A stretch of 49,547 nucleotides of DNA from Prevotella sp. UBA5387 (GCA_002407775.1 DHOP01000073.1:49261-98807); one strand, 5' to 3'; counted from the first letter of the stretch, positions 35,251 through 44,448 are shown. Program-made: numbers and translations. Notes: a model not told the origin generated them from the sequence alone.

Positions 35251-37542
35251 CTATGGTCTGTCAATCATTTGCATCACTTCCTTCGCCACGTCCACGCTAT
35301 TTCCCTCTGGGGCGGAAGAATAGGTATTGTGCTGGAGTGTCCAGGGCTCCTCTATGGCATACCAGTCGATTGAGGGGGCAATGGGCATGGCAAGTTGCAT
35401 GAGTTCCCCCATCGTCTTACCGGTCACATTATCCTTGTTAAGAAACTGGAAGTCAGCACGACTATTGTGTGCCATTTGCTTGGAAAGGGCATCTAGATAA
35501 GTGTGCCACCGAACGAAATAGAAGTCTTTTAGAAGCCCTTGCCATTCCTTGTGTGCATAGTCACGCAACCCTCCGTCATCGGCGCAGGTACGATTACCCC
35601 ACGTCGTGATCTGGACCCGGGCATTCCATTCATATTGATTCTTCTCTTCAGGTGTGGTTCCAAGGCTTCGTGCTTGTTCTATCCAATGTCCAAGACGAAA
35701 CTCGCGACGTGTGCCGAGTAATTTGTCCTGTGCTAGTAGCATGTTTAGGAAACGTGCGGAGTCTTGCGAGAATGCCTTGCGGTCGAAGCCATTGTAGTCG
35801 GCAATGGTGCGCAGATACTGTTGCCGAGCTTGGTCATCCATAGCTTGGCGTACTATATCCACCAGATCATATTCGAAGTTGTCGTTGCCACGGTATTGGT
35901 CGGCGACGCTTGTCATGAGGCGAGCTGCCTCCAATGTGGCATTCGGGTCATAGTAATTGCGCATCTTCGACCATGACTTGACCTGAAAATTATTCAATGA
36001 TGGCCTTCCGTCGAAGATGCTCTCATGAGCACCTTGCTGGATATTTCCTGCCGGGCAGTTGTAGATGGACTTGATGAGCACTTGCCAAGCCTGTTGCACA
36101 ACAGGGTCATTCATTCCATAGCGAGCCTTCAAATAGTTGCGCGTCCATGTTTCTTTGGTAAATTCTTCGGGCTTTTCTGACTTACTGAGTTCGTCGGTTC
36201 TCCAAACCAATTCACTCATCAGTTCAAACATGATGGGGTTGTTTCCTATGCCCTCTGGTGTGAAGCCCATACCTTTGAGGTGCTTGCGAGCATTCTGAAG
36301 GTTTGTGTTGGGCGATGTGGCAAGTTTGAAATTCTCTATGAGTTGATCCATGCGTCCATGCAATCCCATGTTGCCGCCGAAATTTTCCAATAGGCAAAAT
36401 AGCCAGTTGTGACGTCCGTAGCCATCTGGTCGCCAGCCGATAGAGGGTGCACCAAACTTTGGACTGCATTCGGAAAACAAGTCGAGCACAATGATATCTC
36501 CCTCAGGGAGTGCATCTAGCATATCCTGACGTGGGTTCTCATTCCATCCTTGGAGCACCCAAACCGCATCCTTGTTGGTGCGTTTCATCGTGGCGAGCAG
36601 TTTTTGCCCAGCTTTGGCGTAATCCAAGGTTGCATCGTCGCTGGCCTCATGGAAAGGATCCATAGAGTAGAACTTTGCCTTGCCAAAGAGACGAGTGAGC
36701 TCTTTATAGTAAAGGTTGGCTATCCGATCGAACTGAGGGTCAGTGGGACTGAGGTTTGCTGGACGAATATATCCATTCCATGTACCTCCTGGCGTGGCAT
36801 CTAGTCCAAGTTTTTGTTTGGCATCATGGGGTACCATGCCACTGTATCCTGGGAGCACTGGTTCCATGCCCCATGCACGTTCGCGTTGCAAGATGCGTTT
36901 TTGCAAGGTCTCTTGTTGATTGTACCATGACTCCGGTAGTGGTCCTCCCCAACCCTCAAGGTTGTTCATTGCCCACCAAGCAAGGAAGGCAGGTCCGGCG
37001 ATGAATCGTCCAATCTCTTCCTTGGAATAGCCCAGGCGAAGCAGCATGTTACGCCACACTACCTCTTCGCCGACGATAGCCAGGGGCATGTTCACCCCAT
37101 GGAGTGCCATCCAGTCAATCTCGCGCTCCCATCGGCTCCAGTCCCAGAAGGCCATGGAGTAGGAAAACGTACAATAGTTGAAGTCGTAGCGAAGTCGTAG
37201 GTCGGTCTCATGTCTTTCAGGCCGAGGCACGCGGGGTAGGGTGGTAGGCAGGTTGGCACGCATGTTATTCCATGACAGATGCACACCGGCATAGTGCTTC
37301 AGATACCAGTTGAGTCCAGAGGCGATGTTCACCCAAGTATTTCCTTTGATGCACACCTTGTTGCCAGACTGTGATAACTCGAAAAAGTCACGATCAGCGC
37401 TTTGTAATTCAATCTTAAACTTGTTGTTATTGCCCGGTGCTATGCGACCGATCATGTCGGTTACGGGATTGGCTGAAACATATAAAGTCACAAGGCATGT
37501 GAGGAAAAGGAGTAGTCTTCTCATATTGAATGGATGTTCCAT
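35251..37542 (-). CDS. GH89 alpha-N-acetylglucosaminidase (NAGLU family)
   Basis: GH89 enzymes remove terminal alpha-linked N-acetylglucosamine from heparan sulfate or mucin glycans. From the ATG at 37542 there are 763 residues (ATG 37524, MRRLLLFL, is also possible); a signal peptide ends near YVSANPV. The N-terminal domain is followed by the conserved NYCTFSYSMAFWDWSRWERE and DWMALHGVNMPLAIVGEEVV, then FYSMDPFHEASDD and VLDLFSECSPKFG, which probably contain active-site acids, and a helical C-terminal domain. Length and domain order match the family. The frame can be extended to 37596, but the promoter at 37554-37561 argues against it. Probably periplasmic; no type IX C-terminal signal is seen. 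Confidence 0.95.
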   Translation of the reverse strand: MEHPFNMRRLLLFLTCLVTLYVSANPVTDMIGRIAPGNNNKFKIELQSADRDFFELSQSGNKVCIKGNTWVNIASGLNWYLKHYAGVHLSWNNMRANLPTTLPRVPRPERHETDLRLRYDFNYCTFSYSMAFWDWSRWEREIDWMALHGVNMPLAIVGEEVVWRNMLLRLGYSKEEIGRFIAGPAFLAWWAMNNLEGWGGPLPESWYNQQETLQKRILQRERAWGMEPVLPGYSGMVPHDAKQKLGLDATPGGTWNGYIRPANLSPTDPQFDRIANLYYKELTRLFGKAKFYSMDPFHEASDDATLDYAKAGQKLLATMKRTNKDAVWVLQGWNENPRQDMLDALPEGDIIVLDLFSECSPKFGAPSIGWRPDGYGRHNWLFCLLENFGGNMGLHGRMDQLIENFKLATSPNTNLQNARKHLKGMGFTPEGIGNNPIMFELMSELVWRTDELSKSEKPEEFTKETWTRNYLKARYGMNDPVVQQAWQVLIKSIYNCPAGNIQQGAHESIFDGRPSLNNFQVKSWSKMRNYYDPNATLEAARLMTSVADQYRGNDNFEYDLVDIVRQAMDDQARQQYLRTIADYNGFDRKAFSQDSARFLNMLLAQDKLLGTRREFRLGHWIEQARSLGTTPEEKNQYEWNARVQITTWGNRTCADDGGLRDYAHKEWQGLLKDFYFVRWHTYLDALSKQMAHNSRADFQFLNKDNVTGKTMGELMQLAMPIAPSIDWYAIEEPWTLQHNTYSSAPEGNSVDVAKEVMQMIDRP

Positions 37543-37553
37543 TATGTTTTGAA

Positions 37554-37561
37554 CAAAGGTA
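37554..37561 (-). promoter_or_regulatory. promoter -7 box of the GH89-DUF5009 transcript
   Basis: TACCTTTG on the minus strand, 12 bases before the ATG at 37542 and 30 before the ATG at 37524. TTG trinucleotides lie at 17-20 bases upstream but no full TTTG. Confidence 0.5.
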
Positions 37562-37636
37562 ATCATTCTCCCATGAAACAACAATGAAATATACATAAAA
37601 CTTTATACCCATTGCCCTTTGTATCCTTTGGGTTTG

Positions 37637-37720
37637 TGATTCAAATTGATTCACGCGGTGTTTCAATTTGAATCACGGCATAATTCAATTTGTTTCATGG
37701 AGTGATTCAATTTGAATCAC
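37637..37720. repeat. palindromic 4 x 22 bp intergenic array, copy C
   Basis: Units at 37637-37658, 37659-37680, 37681-37702 and 37703-37720, exactly 84 bases as in the other two arrays. Cores are TGATTCAAATTGATTCA, TGTTTCAATTTGAATCA, TAATTCAATTTGTTTCA and TGATTCAATTTGAATCA. It starts 12 bases after the stop codon of the SprT-like gene and lies upstream of the GH89 promoter. Confidence 0.9.
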
Positions 37721-37732
37721 AATCCGAAAACA

Positions 37733-38383
37733 CTAGAATTGGATTGGCTTCATGGTGGAAACCATTGAATAATAGACCTCAGAGGTTACACGGCGACCTC
37801 TAAGACTACGTACACGTGGCATGCTTTCGAACCAATTGTCCGTAGTAACGAACCAAGCATGATGGGTAATCTCTCGTGCTGACGACAATCTTCGGTTGAG
37901 GCTCCGCGCAAACTTTGGGTTAACGGAAGAGAGAAACCGGCTACCGTCATTGGTCTCGATGGCTAGAACGAGGAACTCTCTAGTTGATGCCGCTTTACCC
38001 GCCGCTGATTTGTTTATGCCCTTTGTGTTTGTAGAAACGGAGATTGACCAACCATAGCTATTGAGTTCAGTCATTATCTGACGGAAGATCTCGCCATGTG
38101 GCGAAGAGTCCTTCAGATGGCGAGACGAGATGTGAAGATGAATCATCTCATGCAACAATACCGTCTGGAACTGCTCTTCCGTTTGATCATAAAAGTTGCT
38201 TAGGGTGATCGTGAAGTCACTATACTTCACTCTTCCCCATGTGCTTTTGCGCTTGAAGGAAAGCGACCCTAATCGTGTTCGGGAATGACCTGCACGAAAA
38301 CGTGGCTCCGGAAGCTCATCGCCAAAATACTTTGCGTTGAACTTCCGGAAGTTTTCTTGGAGCCAGATGGAATCTATCTGCAT
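37733..38383 (-). CDS. SprT-like zinc metalloprotease-domain protein
   Basis: A 216-residue cytoplasmic protein with the zinc motif H78-E-M-I-H82 (LLHEMIHLHI) and a third likely ligand at H96 (SSPHGEIF). The opening WLQENFRKFNAKYFGDELPE and the LGSLSFKRK segment are typical of the SprT-like domain, related to the Spartan proteases that cut DNA-protein crosslinks in eukaryotes. Here the C-terminal half carries neither the C4 zinc ribbon nor a recognisable DNA-binding domain. It is the third gene in the line alaS, metallophosphoesterase, SprT-like, with a 35-base gap. Role in bacteria is unknown. Confidence 0.83.
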   Translation of the reverse strand: MQIDSIWLQENFRKFNAKYFGDELPEPRFRAGHSRTRLGSLSFKRKSTWGRVKYSDFTITLSNFYDQTEEQFQTVLLHEMIHLHISSRHLKDSSPHGEIFRQIMTELNSYGWSISVSTNTKGINKSAAGKAASTREFLVLAIETNDGSRFLSSVNPKFARSLNRRLSSAREITHHAWFVTTDNWFESMPRVRSLRGRRVTSEVYYSMVSTMKPIQF

Positions 38384-38418
38384 GGCTCAGCTGTGTCTTT
38401 GGTCATTGATAGAGGATG

Positions 38419-39519
38419 TTATGGGTTGACAAGAGTGCCAACAATATACTCGCTACGCGTGCCAATGCGGAACTTTCCACCCCAAAGGCCCATACCGCTG
38501 GAAACATAATATTGTGTCTTCCCTTTTTGAAGAGGGCCAAAGGATTGCTCGTAAATGGCGCGTGTAATCCAATTGATTGGCCACAATTGACCATCGTGGG
38601 TATGCCCACTGAACTGGAAATCGATGCCTGCCTTCTCGGCCTCCTCTAAATGGAAAGGTTGATGGTCAAGAAGTATAGTATATTTGCTCTTGTCGAGTCC
38701 TTGGATCAGCTCACCCAATGGTTTGCGTTTGTGGCTGGTTCGATCATCACGTCCAATGATATTTATCCTATTAAGTGACATGGTTGAGTCACGAAGCAAT
38801 GTGATGCCAGCCTCTTCGTAGAAGCGTAGAGCATTGTCCAATCCGCTATAAAACTCGTGGTTTCCTAAGCATCCGACAACAGGCGCATGAAGACGACGGA
38901 ATGACGCCGCCATGCTTTGTTCCTCCAAGGGGCGGAAATGACCGTCGATGATATCGCCTCCAATCAATATGAGGTCGGGATTTTCCTTGTTGACCATGTC
39001 CACCCAACGGTTCAATTCGCCTACCTGATTGTTGTAACCGATGTGTAAATCAGATAGCATCACAATCTTCATGGGCTTGGACAAAGATTTCAACGTGTGC
39101 ATTGCGATTGACACTCGCTTCTTATCCATGTAATGAAAATAGCCGTATGTGAAAGACACGACCAAGATACTAACTAAAGCCAAAGTACCCGTCCAACTAT
39201 GAAACATGAGGTTTCGTGGTACAAGATGAATTAGTTTGCCAAAGTCGAGCACCAAGAAGAGAAGTACCGAATAGAGCAAAATGAAGAGCGATGCCGTACC
39301 AACCTGATAGACAAAGGTTGCCAACGGCATGGGCCAATTGTCGAGGTGGAATAATCCGAAATTGGCAAAAAACGTAAAAATGCCCAGTGTAAGAACACCG
39401 AGCACTATGTATTTATACGCCGCTGGCAACGGAAGTAGTTGCCAGAGGTGCCAAAAGACGTAACTAATCCCAATAATTGGGAGGAGCAGAAAGGCTGCAA
39501 CCCAGATATATTGGCTCAT
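38419..39519 (-). CDS. multi-spanning membrane metallophosphoesterase
   Basis: A 366-residue protein with four hydrophobic segments in the first 125 residues and a calcineurin-like phosphoesterase domain behind them. The motifs are D157-x-H159 (VMLSDLHIGYN), G188-D189 (LIGGDIID), G219-N-H-E222 (CLGNHEF), LLDHQP and SGHTHDGQLWP. The four-helix N-terminus resembles YkuE/YaeI relatives often annotated simply as metallophosphoesterase. The gene begins 10 bases after alaS, so the two are probably co-transcribed. Substrate unknown; it differs from the enzyme at 26901-27872 in its membrane part and is not a recent duplicate. Confidence 0.87.
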   Translation of the reverse strand: MSQYIWVAAFLLLPIIGISYVFWHLWQLLPLPAAYKYIVLGVLTLGIFTFFANFGLFHLDNWPMPLATFVYQVGTASLFILLYSVLLFLVLDFGKLIHLVPRNLMFHSWTGTLALVSILVVSFTYGYFHYMDKKRVSIAMHTLKSLSKPMKIVMLSDLHIGYNNQVGELNRWVDMVNKENPDLILIGGDIIDGHFRPLEEQSMAASFRRLHAPVVGCLGNHEFYSGLDNALRFYEEAGITLLRDSTMSLNRINIIGRDDRTSHKRKPLGELIQGLDKSKYTILLDHQPFHLEEAEKAGIDFQFSGHTHDGQLWPINWITRAIYEQSFGPLQKGKTQYYVSSGMGLWGGKFRIGTRSEYIVGTLVNP

Positions 39520-39529
39520 ATACGAGCAA

Positions 39530-42187
39530 TTAAATGTTGGCTAAATCGATGACTTTGTCAACGGCTACAGATAGACCATCAGCATTTTTACCGCCAGCCT
39601 GAGCATAGTGAGGTTGTCCGCCGCCACCACCTTGGATGAGCTTGGCAGCCTCACGCACCATGTTCCCTGCATTAAGACCATGTTCGTTGACCATATCATC
39701 GGACAACATCACGGAGAGCATGGGCTTGCCGGAGTGTACGGACCCGAGCACGCAAACGAGGGCTTCAGAAATCTGCTCACGTACCTTGAATACGATATCC
39801 TTGGCTGAGGCAGGGTCGGTTGGAAGGACAGCCTTCACTACATGCACACCATTGATGATCTGTGCGCGCTCTACCAAGCTCTTGGCGGTACGATCCACCG
39901 CTTGCGAACGGAAACTTTCGATTTCCTTCTTCATTGCGGTGTTCTCCTCAATATACTTGGCAATGGCCACCTTCAAGTCCTTGGCATTGTTGAAAACGCC
40001 CTTGATGTATTTCAAAGTGTCCTCTAAATTGTAGAAAGCCTCTTCGCAATTCTTACCTGTCATGGCCTCGATGCGGCGTACACCAGCGGCGACACTGCTC
40101 TCCGTCAAAATCTTAAAGAGACCGATATGGCCAGTACTATTGACGTGGATACCACCACAGAACTCGCAACTAGGACCGAATCGAACCACGCGAACCTTAT
40201 CGCCGTACTTCTCGCCAAACAGGGCAATGGCACCCATTTCCTTGGCTTCCTCCATTGGGGTGTCGCGATGCTCATCGAGAGGGTAGTCCTCGCGAATCAT
40301 CTTATTGACTAATCGCTCAACCTCGCGCAATTCTTCGTCGGTCACTTTCTGGAAGTGAGAGAAGTCGAAGCGTAGGGTATCGGCACTAACATAAGAACCT
40401 TTCTGTTCCACATGGTCGCCCAGAACCTGCTTCAAGGCATAGTCGAGCAAGTGAGTGGCGGAGTGATTGGAGGCGCTAGCATTACGCAGATCCACATTCA
40501 CCTGAGCGATAAACTCGGCTGAAGGATCCTTGGGGAGTTGCTTGATGATATGGATGCTCTGGCTATTCTCACGCTTGGTATCCACAATTTGTATGGTTTC
40601 GGCATCATTGGCAAGCACACCTTGGTCGCCCACTTGCCCACCCATCTCACCATAGAATGGTGTGAAATCGAGTACCACCTCATAGAAGCTATTCTTCTTT
40701 TGAGTCACTTTGCGATAACGAAGGATGTGGCATGTATATTCCGTGAAGTCGTAACCCACGAACTCTTGTTCTCCTTCGCGCAACTCAACCCAGTCGCCAT
40801 TCTCTACGGCGGCGGCGTTACGGGCACGTGCTTTCTGCTTTTCCATCTCTACGTTGAATCCATCCTCGTCGACGGTAAAATCGTTCTCACGACAGATAAG
40901 CTCTGTAAGGTCGAGGGGGAAACCGTATGTATCAAAGAGGCGGAAGGCGTTTACGCCGTCAAGTTGTGTCTTCCCGGCGGCACGAAGTTGCTCCATGTCA
41001 CCATTGAGAAGCTGAATACCCTTCTCCAATGTACGCAAGAAGCTATCCTCTTCCTCCTTCATCACACGGCTGATCAGCTCTTGCTGGGCTGGTAACTCGG
41101 GATAGGCGGCACCCATCTCCTGTACCAAGATGGGTATAAGTTTATAGATGAAAGCACTATGTTGATCAAGGAATGTATAGGCATAACGAACGGCACGGCG
41201 CAAGATGCGGCGGATGACATAGCCTGCCTTGGCATTGCCAGGCAACTGACCATCGGCAATAGAGAATGCTACGGCACGGAGGTGATCGGCGATAACGCGC
41301 ATGGCGATATCTACTTTTTCCTGTTCGGTCGTACCTTCTCCGCCCTTACCACTAGGTGAAGTAAATCCGTATTTTTTTCCAGAATGAACTTCTATCTCGC
41401 GGATGATGGGTTGGAACACATCAGTGTCATAGTTGGAGTTCTTGCCTTGGAGTGTGCGCACCAAGCGCTCGAAGCCCATGCCGGTATCGATAACGTTCAT
41501 GGCAAGTGGCTCCAACGAACCATCTGACTTGCGATTGAATTGCATGAACACGATGTTCCATATCTCGATGACCTGTGGGTCGTCCTGGTTTACGAGGTCA
41601 CGACCACTTACTTTTGCCTTCTCTTCGGCAGAACGTGAGTCATAATGTATCTCTGAGCATGGACCGCATGGACCTGTATCGCCCATCTCCCAGAAGTTGT
41701 CGTGCTTGTTTCCATTGATGATGCGGTTGGCCGGAACATGCTTTGCCCAGTATTTAGCTGCTTCGTCATCGCGTGGAATATTCTCTTCCGTAGAGCCTTC
41801 GAAAACCGTAACATAGAGGCTTTCGGGGTCGAGATGTAGCACATCCACCAAGTATTCCCATGCATAGTCTATGGCATCCTCCTTGAAATAGTCACCAAAG
41901 CTCCAATTGCCAAGCATCTCGAACATCGTGTGGTGGTATGTATCATGTCCCACTTCCTCCAGGTCATTGTGCTTTCCACTTACACGAAGACACTTCTGAG
42001 AGTCGGCACGACGACGTGGATCGGGTTCTTTGGTACCTATAATAACGTCTTTCCACTGGTTCATGCCCGCATTCGTAAACATCAATGTGGGGTCGTCCTT
42101 GACCACCATTGGTGCAGACGGTACGATGGCGTGGCTCTTTGACTCAAAAAAATGCTTAAAGGAATCACGGATTTCGTTTGCTGTCAT
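39530..42187 (-). CDS. alaS: alanyl-tRNA synthetase
   Basis: Charges tRNA-Ala and edits Ser and Gly mischarging. From the ATG at 42187 (MTANEIRDSFKHFFESKSH) there are 885 residues, the full length with aminoacylation, editing and C-Ala domains. Signature segments are PTLMFTNAGMNQWKDVIIG, CLRVSGKHNDLEEVGHDTYH, the editing-site NHSATHLLDYAL, the zinc-binding CEFCGGIHVNSTGHIG, and the C-terminal GGGGGQPHYAQAGGK. The frame continues to 42238, but the -7 promoter box covers that ATG, and the two Met codons at 42190 and 42187 fit the usual start. It leads the operon with the metallophosphoesterase and SprT-like genes. Confidence 0.97.
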   Translation of the reverse strand: MTANEIRDSFKHFFESKSHAIVPSAPMVVKDDPTLMFTNAGMNQWKDVIIGTKEPDPRRRADSQKCLRVSGKHNDLEEVGHDTYHHTMFEMLGNWSFGDYFKEDAIDYAWEYLVDVLHLDPESLYVTVFEGSTEENIPRDDEAAKYWAKHVPANRIINGNKHDNFWEMGDTGPCGPCSEIHYDSRSAEEKAKVSGRDLVNQDDPQVIEIWNIVFMQFNRKSDGSLEPLAMNVIDTGMGFERLVRTLQGKNSNYDTDVFQPIIREIEVHSGKKYGFTSPSGKGGEGTTEQEKVDIAMRVIADHLRAVAFSIADGQLPGNAKAGYVIRRILRRAVRYAYTFLDQHSAFIYKLIPILVQEMGAAYPELPAQQELISRVMKEEEDSFLRTLEKGIQLLNGDMEQLRAAGKTQLDGVNAFRLFDTYGFPLDLTELICRENDFTVDEDGFNVEMEKQKARARNAAAVENGDWVELREGEQEFVGYDFTEYTCHILRYRKVTQKKNSFYEVVLDFTPFYGEMGGQVGDQGVLANDAETIQIVDTKRENSQSIHIIKQLPKDPSAEFIAQVNVDLRNASASNHSATHLLDYALKQVLGDHVEQKGSYVSADTLRFDFSHFQKVTDEELREVERLVNKMIREDYPLDEHRDTPMEEAKEMGAIALFGEKYGDKVRVVRFGPSCEFCGGIHVNSTGHIGLFKILTESSVAAGVRRIEAMTGKNCEEAFYNLEDTLKYIKGVFNNAKDLKVAIAKYIEENTAMKKEIESFRSQAVDRTAKSLVERAQIINGVHVVKAVLPTDPASAKDIVFKVREQISEALVCVLGSVHSGKPMLSVMLSDDMVNEHGLNAGNMVREAAKLIQGGGGGQPHYAQAGGKNADGLSVAVDKVIDLANI

Positions 42188-42235
42188 CATCTTATCTATG
42201 CTTTTTCGTTTTTGCTTATTTTTCAATATTGGGTG

Positions 42236-42243
42236 CAAAGTTA
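42236..42243 (-). promoter_or_regulatory. promoter -7 box of alaS
   Basis: TAACTTTG on the minus strand, about 48 bases before the alaS start codon. It rules out the longer frame that starts at 42238. Confidence 0.55.
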
Positions 42244-42346
42244 CTAAAAAGAAAGCACATAGGAAGTTGTAACACCCTCATTATTTGCTATCTCTTATTT
42301 TTTTTTAAATAATCGAAGATAATCTAAAACTTACCGATATTTTTGC

Positions 42347-42354
42347 TAAATTTG
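42347..42354 (+). promoter_or_regulatory. promoter -7 box of the MerR-family gene
   Basis: TAAATTTG, 32 bases before the start codon at 42387. It diverges from the alaS promoter about 100 bases away. No clear -33 element. Confidence 0.5.
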
Positions 42355-42386
42355 CAAATATACTCACAAAATTAACGGCTTTTCTT

Positions 42387-42737
42387 ATGGCATTGAACAC
42401 AAACAAGAACCCCAAACTCTACTATTCCATCAAGGAAGTGGCCAATATGATTGGTGTTAACGAGAGCACATTGCGCTATTGGGAAACGGAGTTCCCCACA
42501 TTGAAGCCGAAGACTTTAGAAGGTACCAAGGTGCGTCAATATACCGACAAGGATATAGAGGAAATCCGTACCATTCATAATCTTGTTAAAGTTCGTGGCT
42601 TCAAGATTGCCGCCGCGCGCAAGTACATGAGCCAAAACCGTACTTCTGTGGATCGTAGCGCAGAGGTTTTGGAGACGCTTATCGGTGTTCGCGACCAATT
42701 GAAAGAGCTCAAGAAGCGTTTGGATGGGATTGTGTAA
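42387..42737 (+). CDS. MerR-family transcriptional regulator
   Basis: A 116-residue regulator. The helix-turn-helix and wing are at residues 12-55 (YYSIKEVANMIGVNESTLRYW, then VRQYTDKDIEEIRTIHNLV), followed by a helix (FKIAAARKYM) and a C-terminal dimerisation coiled coil (LETLIGVRDQLKELKKRL). There is no effector-binding domain and no cysteine for metal sensing, so the signal is unknown. It has its own promoter opposite alaS. Small MerR proteins of this type are widespread in Bacteroidota; the target is unknown. Confidence 0.9.
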   Translation: MALNTNKNPKLYYSIKEVANMIGVNESTLRYWETEFPTLKPKTLEGTKVRQYTDKDIEEIRTIHNLVKVRGFKIAAARKYMSQNRTSVDRSAEVLETLIGVRDQLKELKKRLDGIV

Positions 42738-42965
42738 TCTTGATGCCAACCACTTTATCGACACTTGTCCCACGTAATATTTCTCTTTTTTATCACCCTT
42801 TTCTTTGGTTTCATCGTCCGTTTCTTAAAGCGAATAATACTTTTTTGATACCATTTCTTTTAATCTTGCAAATAATTTGTAAGAAACTAGGAGTGATGTT
42901 TCTTTCTTTCTTTTGTTTTTGAATAATTTATGATGAGGTTTATCTTCCATTGGAAAATAAACGTT

Positions 42966-42973
42966 TATCTTTG
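42966..42973 (+). promoter_or_regulatory. promoter -7 box of the DsrE-family gene
   Basis: TATCTTTG, 60 bases before the start codon at 43034. Confidence 0.45.
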
Positions 42974-43033
42974 TCCCATTCGTTTCACTTAAAATAAGCA
43001 TTATCATTTTTAAACATAATAAAACATACTCGT

Positions 43034-43354
43034 ATGAAATTTGGTATCATTCTTCAAACAAAAGAATATGAAAAAGCATGGAATGCTTTTCGATTTGCCA
43101 CTACTGCTATCAAACAAGGCAATGAAGTAAAGGTTTTTTTAATGGGTGAAGCCGTAGAGTGCGAAGGCTTAACTCATGAAAAATTCAACGTTGATGAACA
43201 ACTAAAGAGTTTTGTCAATGCTGGTGGGGAGATACTAGCGTGTGGAACTTGTCTGAAGTCGCGTAAACTTGAAGGCTCAGATACCTGTCCAATTTCAACA
43301 ATGATTGATTGCGTTAATATGGTTACTTGGGCAGATAAAACCGTAACGTTTTAA
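43034..43354 (+). CDS. DsrE/DsrF-like family protein
   Basis: A 106-residue cytoplasmic protein with the DsrE fold pattern: KFGIILQTKEYEKAWNAFRF, then NEVKVFLMGEAVECE and NAGGEILACGTCLKSRK. The CGTC motif near residue 70 and a further Cys in SDTCPIS could carry persulfide or act in thiol exchange, as in sulfur-relay members of the family. No sulfur-oxidation genes are nearby, so the partner is unknown. Possible co-operation with MnmA-type thiolation cannot be inferred from position, since mnmA is more than 40 kb away in this window. Confidence 0.85.
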   Translation: MKFGIILQTKEYEKAWNAFRFATTAIKQGNEVKVFLMGEAVECEGLTHEKFNVDEQLKSFVNAGGEILACGTCLKSRKLEGSDTCPISTMIDCVNMVTWADKTVTF

Positions 43355-43400
43355 GTTTTGGTTGAAAGGATCACCACAAAACTCATCGCGCCTCGCCAGC

Positions 43401-43627
43401 TTTTGTGACACAATGGACTTTGTGACATGTCACATTAGTAGGGTCGGGGTTTCTGGTAATATAGTTTCAAATTATAAGGAATAATATTTAGTAATAATAT
43501 ATAATATATATATAATATATATTATATATTATTACTAAGAATTTAATCCTACATTTTTCAGCCTTGCAAGGAAGAAAAATGGGTAGGTACTAATGTGACA
43601 TGTCACAAATGCGCAATTGTCACAAAA
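43401..43627. repeat. 227-bp concentric palindromic element
   Basis: Three nested inverted repeats share one centre near 43514. The outer arms are TTTTGTGAC (43401-43409) and GTCACAAAA (43619-43627). The middle arms are TGTGACATGTCACATTAGTA (43421-43440) and its exact reverse complement (43588-43607). The inner part is a 51-base AT palindrome with 24-base perfect arms (43488-43511 and 43515-43538). Spacers between outer and middle arms are 11 bases on both sides. Confidence 0.9.
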
Positions 43628-43953
43628 TAATGGGCTTACCTTGATCTCCCCTGGAAGCCTCTCCCCGCCCTGCCCAGTAGGGAAGGGAGAAATGATGAGG
43701 TTCCTGATGGGTTCACTCGCTTGTTTTTTTTACTAATCAGAGGTTGACTCGGTTAAACTTATTCCTGTTTTGGTTGACTACTCATCCCTATTCCGTGTAG
43801 AGGTTGACCTAATGGGGTGTCTCGGGAACGTTTTCTGTACTGAATTAGCATGCAGGATTCGTTTTCTTCGCAAAATCAGCCTCATCGCCGCTTTCAATCC
43901 GTAAGTTTTTTCATGCGGATGACATGAGCGGAAAATGATGAAAAGATGAAAAC

Positions 43954-44048
43954 ATTAAAGGCGATTCGATGTAGTCTGTTACGATGGACTAAGAACGCGG
44001 AGCCGTTTGCGAAGGAAACATCTGCGCAATCCGCGAGATCTGCGTGCA
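43954..44048 (+). repeat. direct repeat, copy 1
   Basis: Begins ATTAAAGGCGATTCGA, contains GGACTAAGAACGCGGAGCC and ends CTGCGTGCA. It matches 44208-44293 with only a few substitutions and one 9-base difference. Confidence 0.85.
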
Positions 44049-44207
44049 AAAAGAGCGAGAGGTAATTGTGTGTGGAGCAATGGGTGTTTTATTTCTCACG
44101 CAGATTGCGCAGATGACGCAGATTTACCATGCGGATTGAGACATTGGAACGTGCCGGTGGCACGGATGGCGCAGATGGGGAATATGAAAAGATTAAAACA
44201 TGAAAAG

Positions 44208-44293
44208 ATTAAAGGCGATTCGAGGTAGTCTGTTACGATGGACTAAGAACGCGGAGCCGTTTGCGAGGCAAACATCCGCGCAATCTGCGTGCA
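44208..44293 (+). repeat. direct repeat, copy 2
   Basis: Second copy of 43954-44048, offset 254 bases, 9 bases shorter near its end. Between the copies, 44100-44123 holds a further CGCAGATTGCGCAGATGACG element. Confidence 0.85.
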
Positions 44294-44448
44294 TACCCCC
44301 CCTTATCCATCACACATAAGTTAACCACGCAAAACCTGTTATTTGCGTCATCTGCGTGCTTAAATCAAATATATATTTTCACTTCATGGTTTTGAAACGA
44401 ATCATTCACTGAAAATTTATTTTCTCCGTAGAAGAAATTATTTCGCCA

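Noticed and set aside
44007..44228. 73-codon open frame across the direct repeats
   Set aside because: Its sequence is made of the CTGCG repeat elements read as codons and shows no protein-like pattern.
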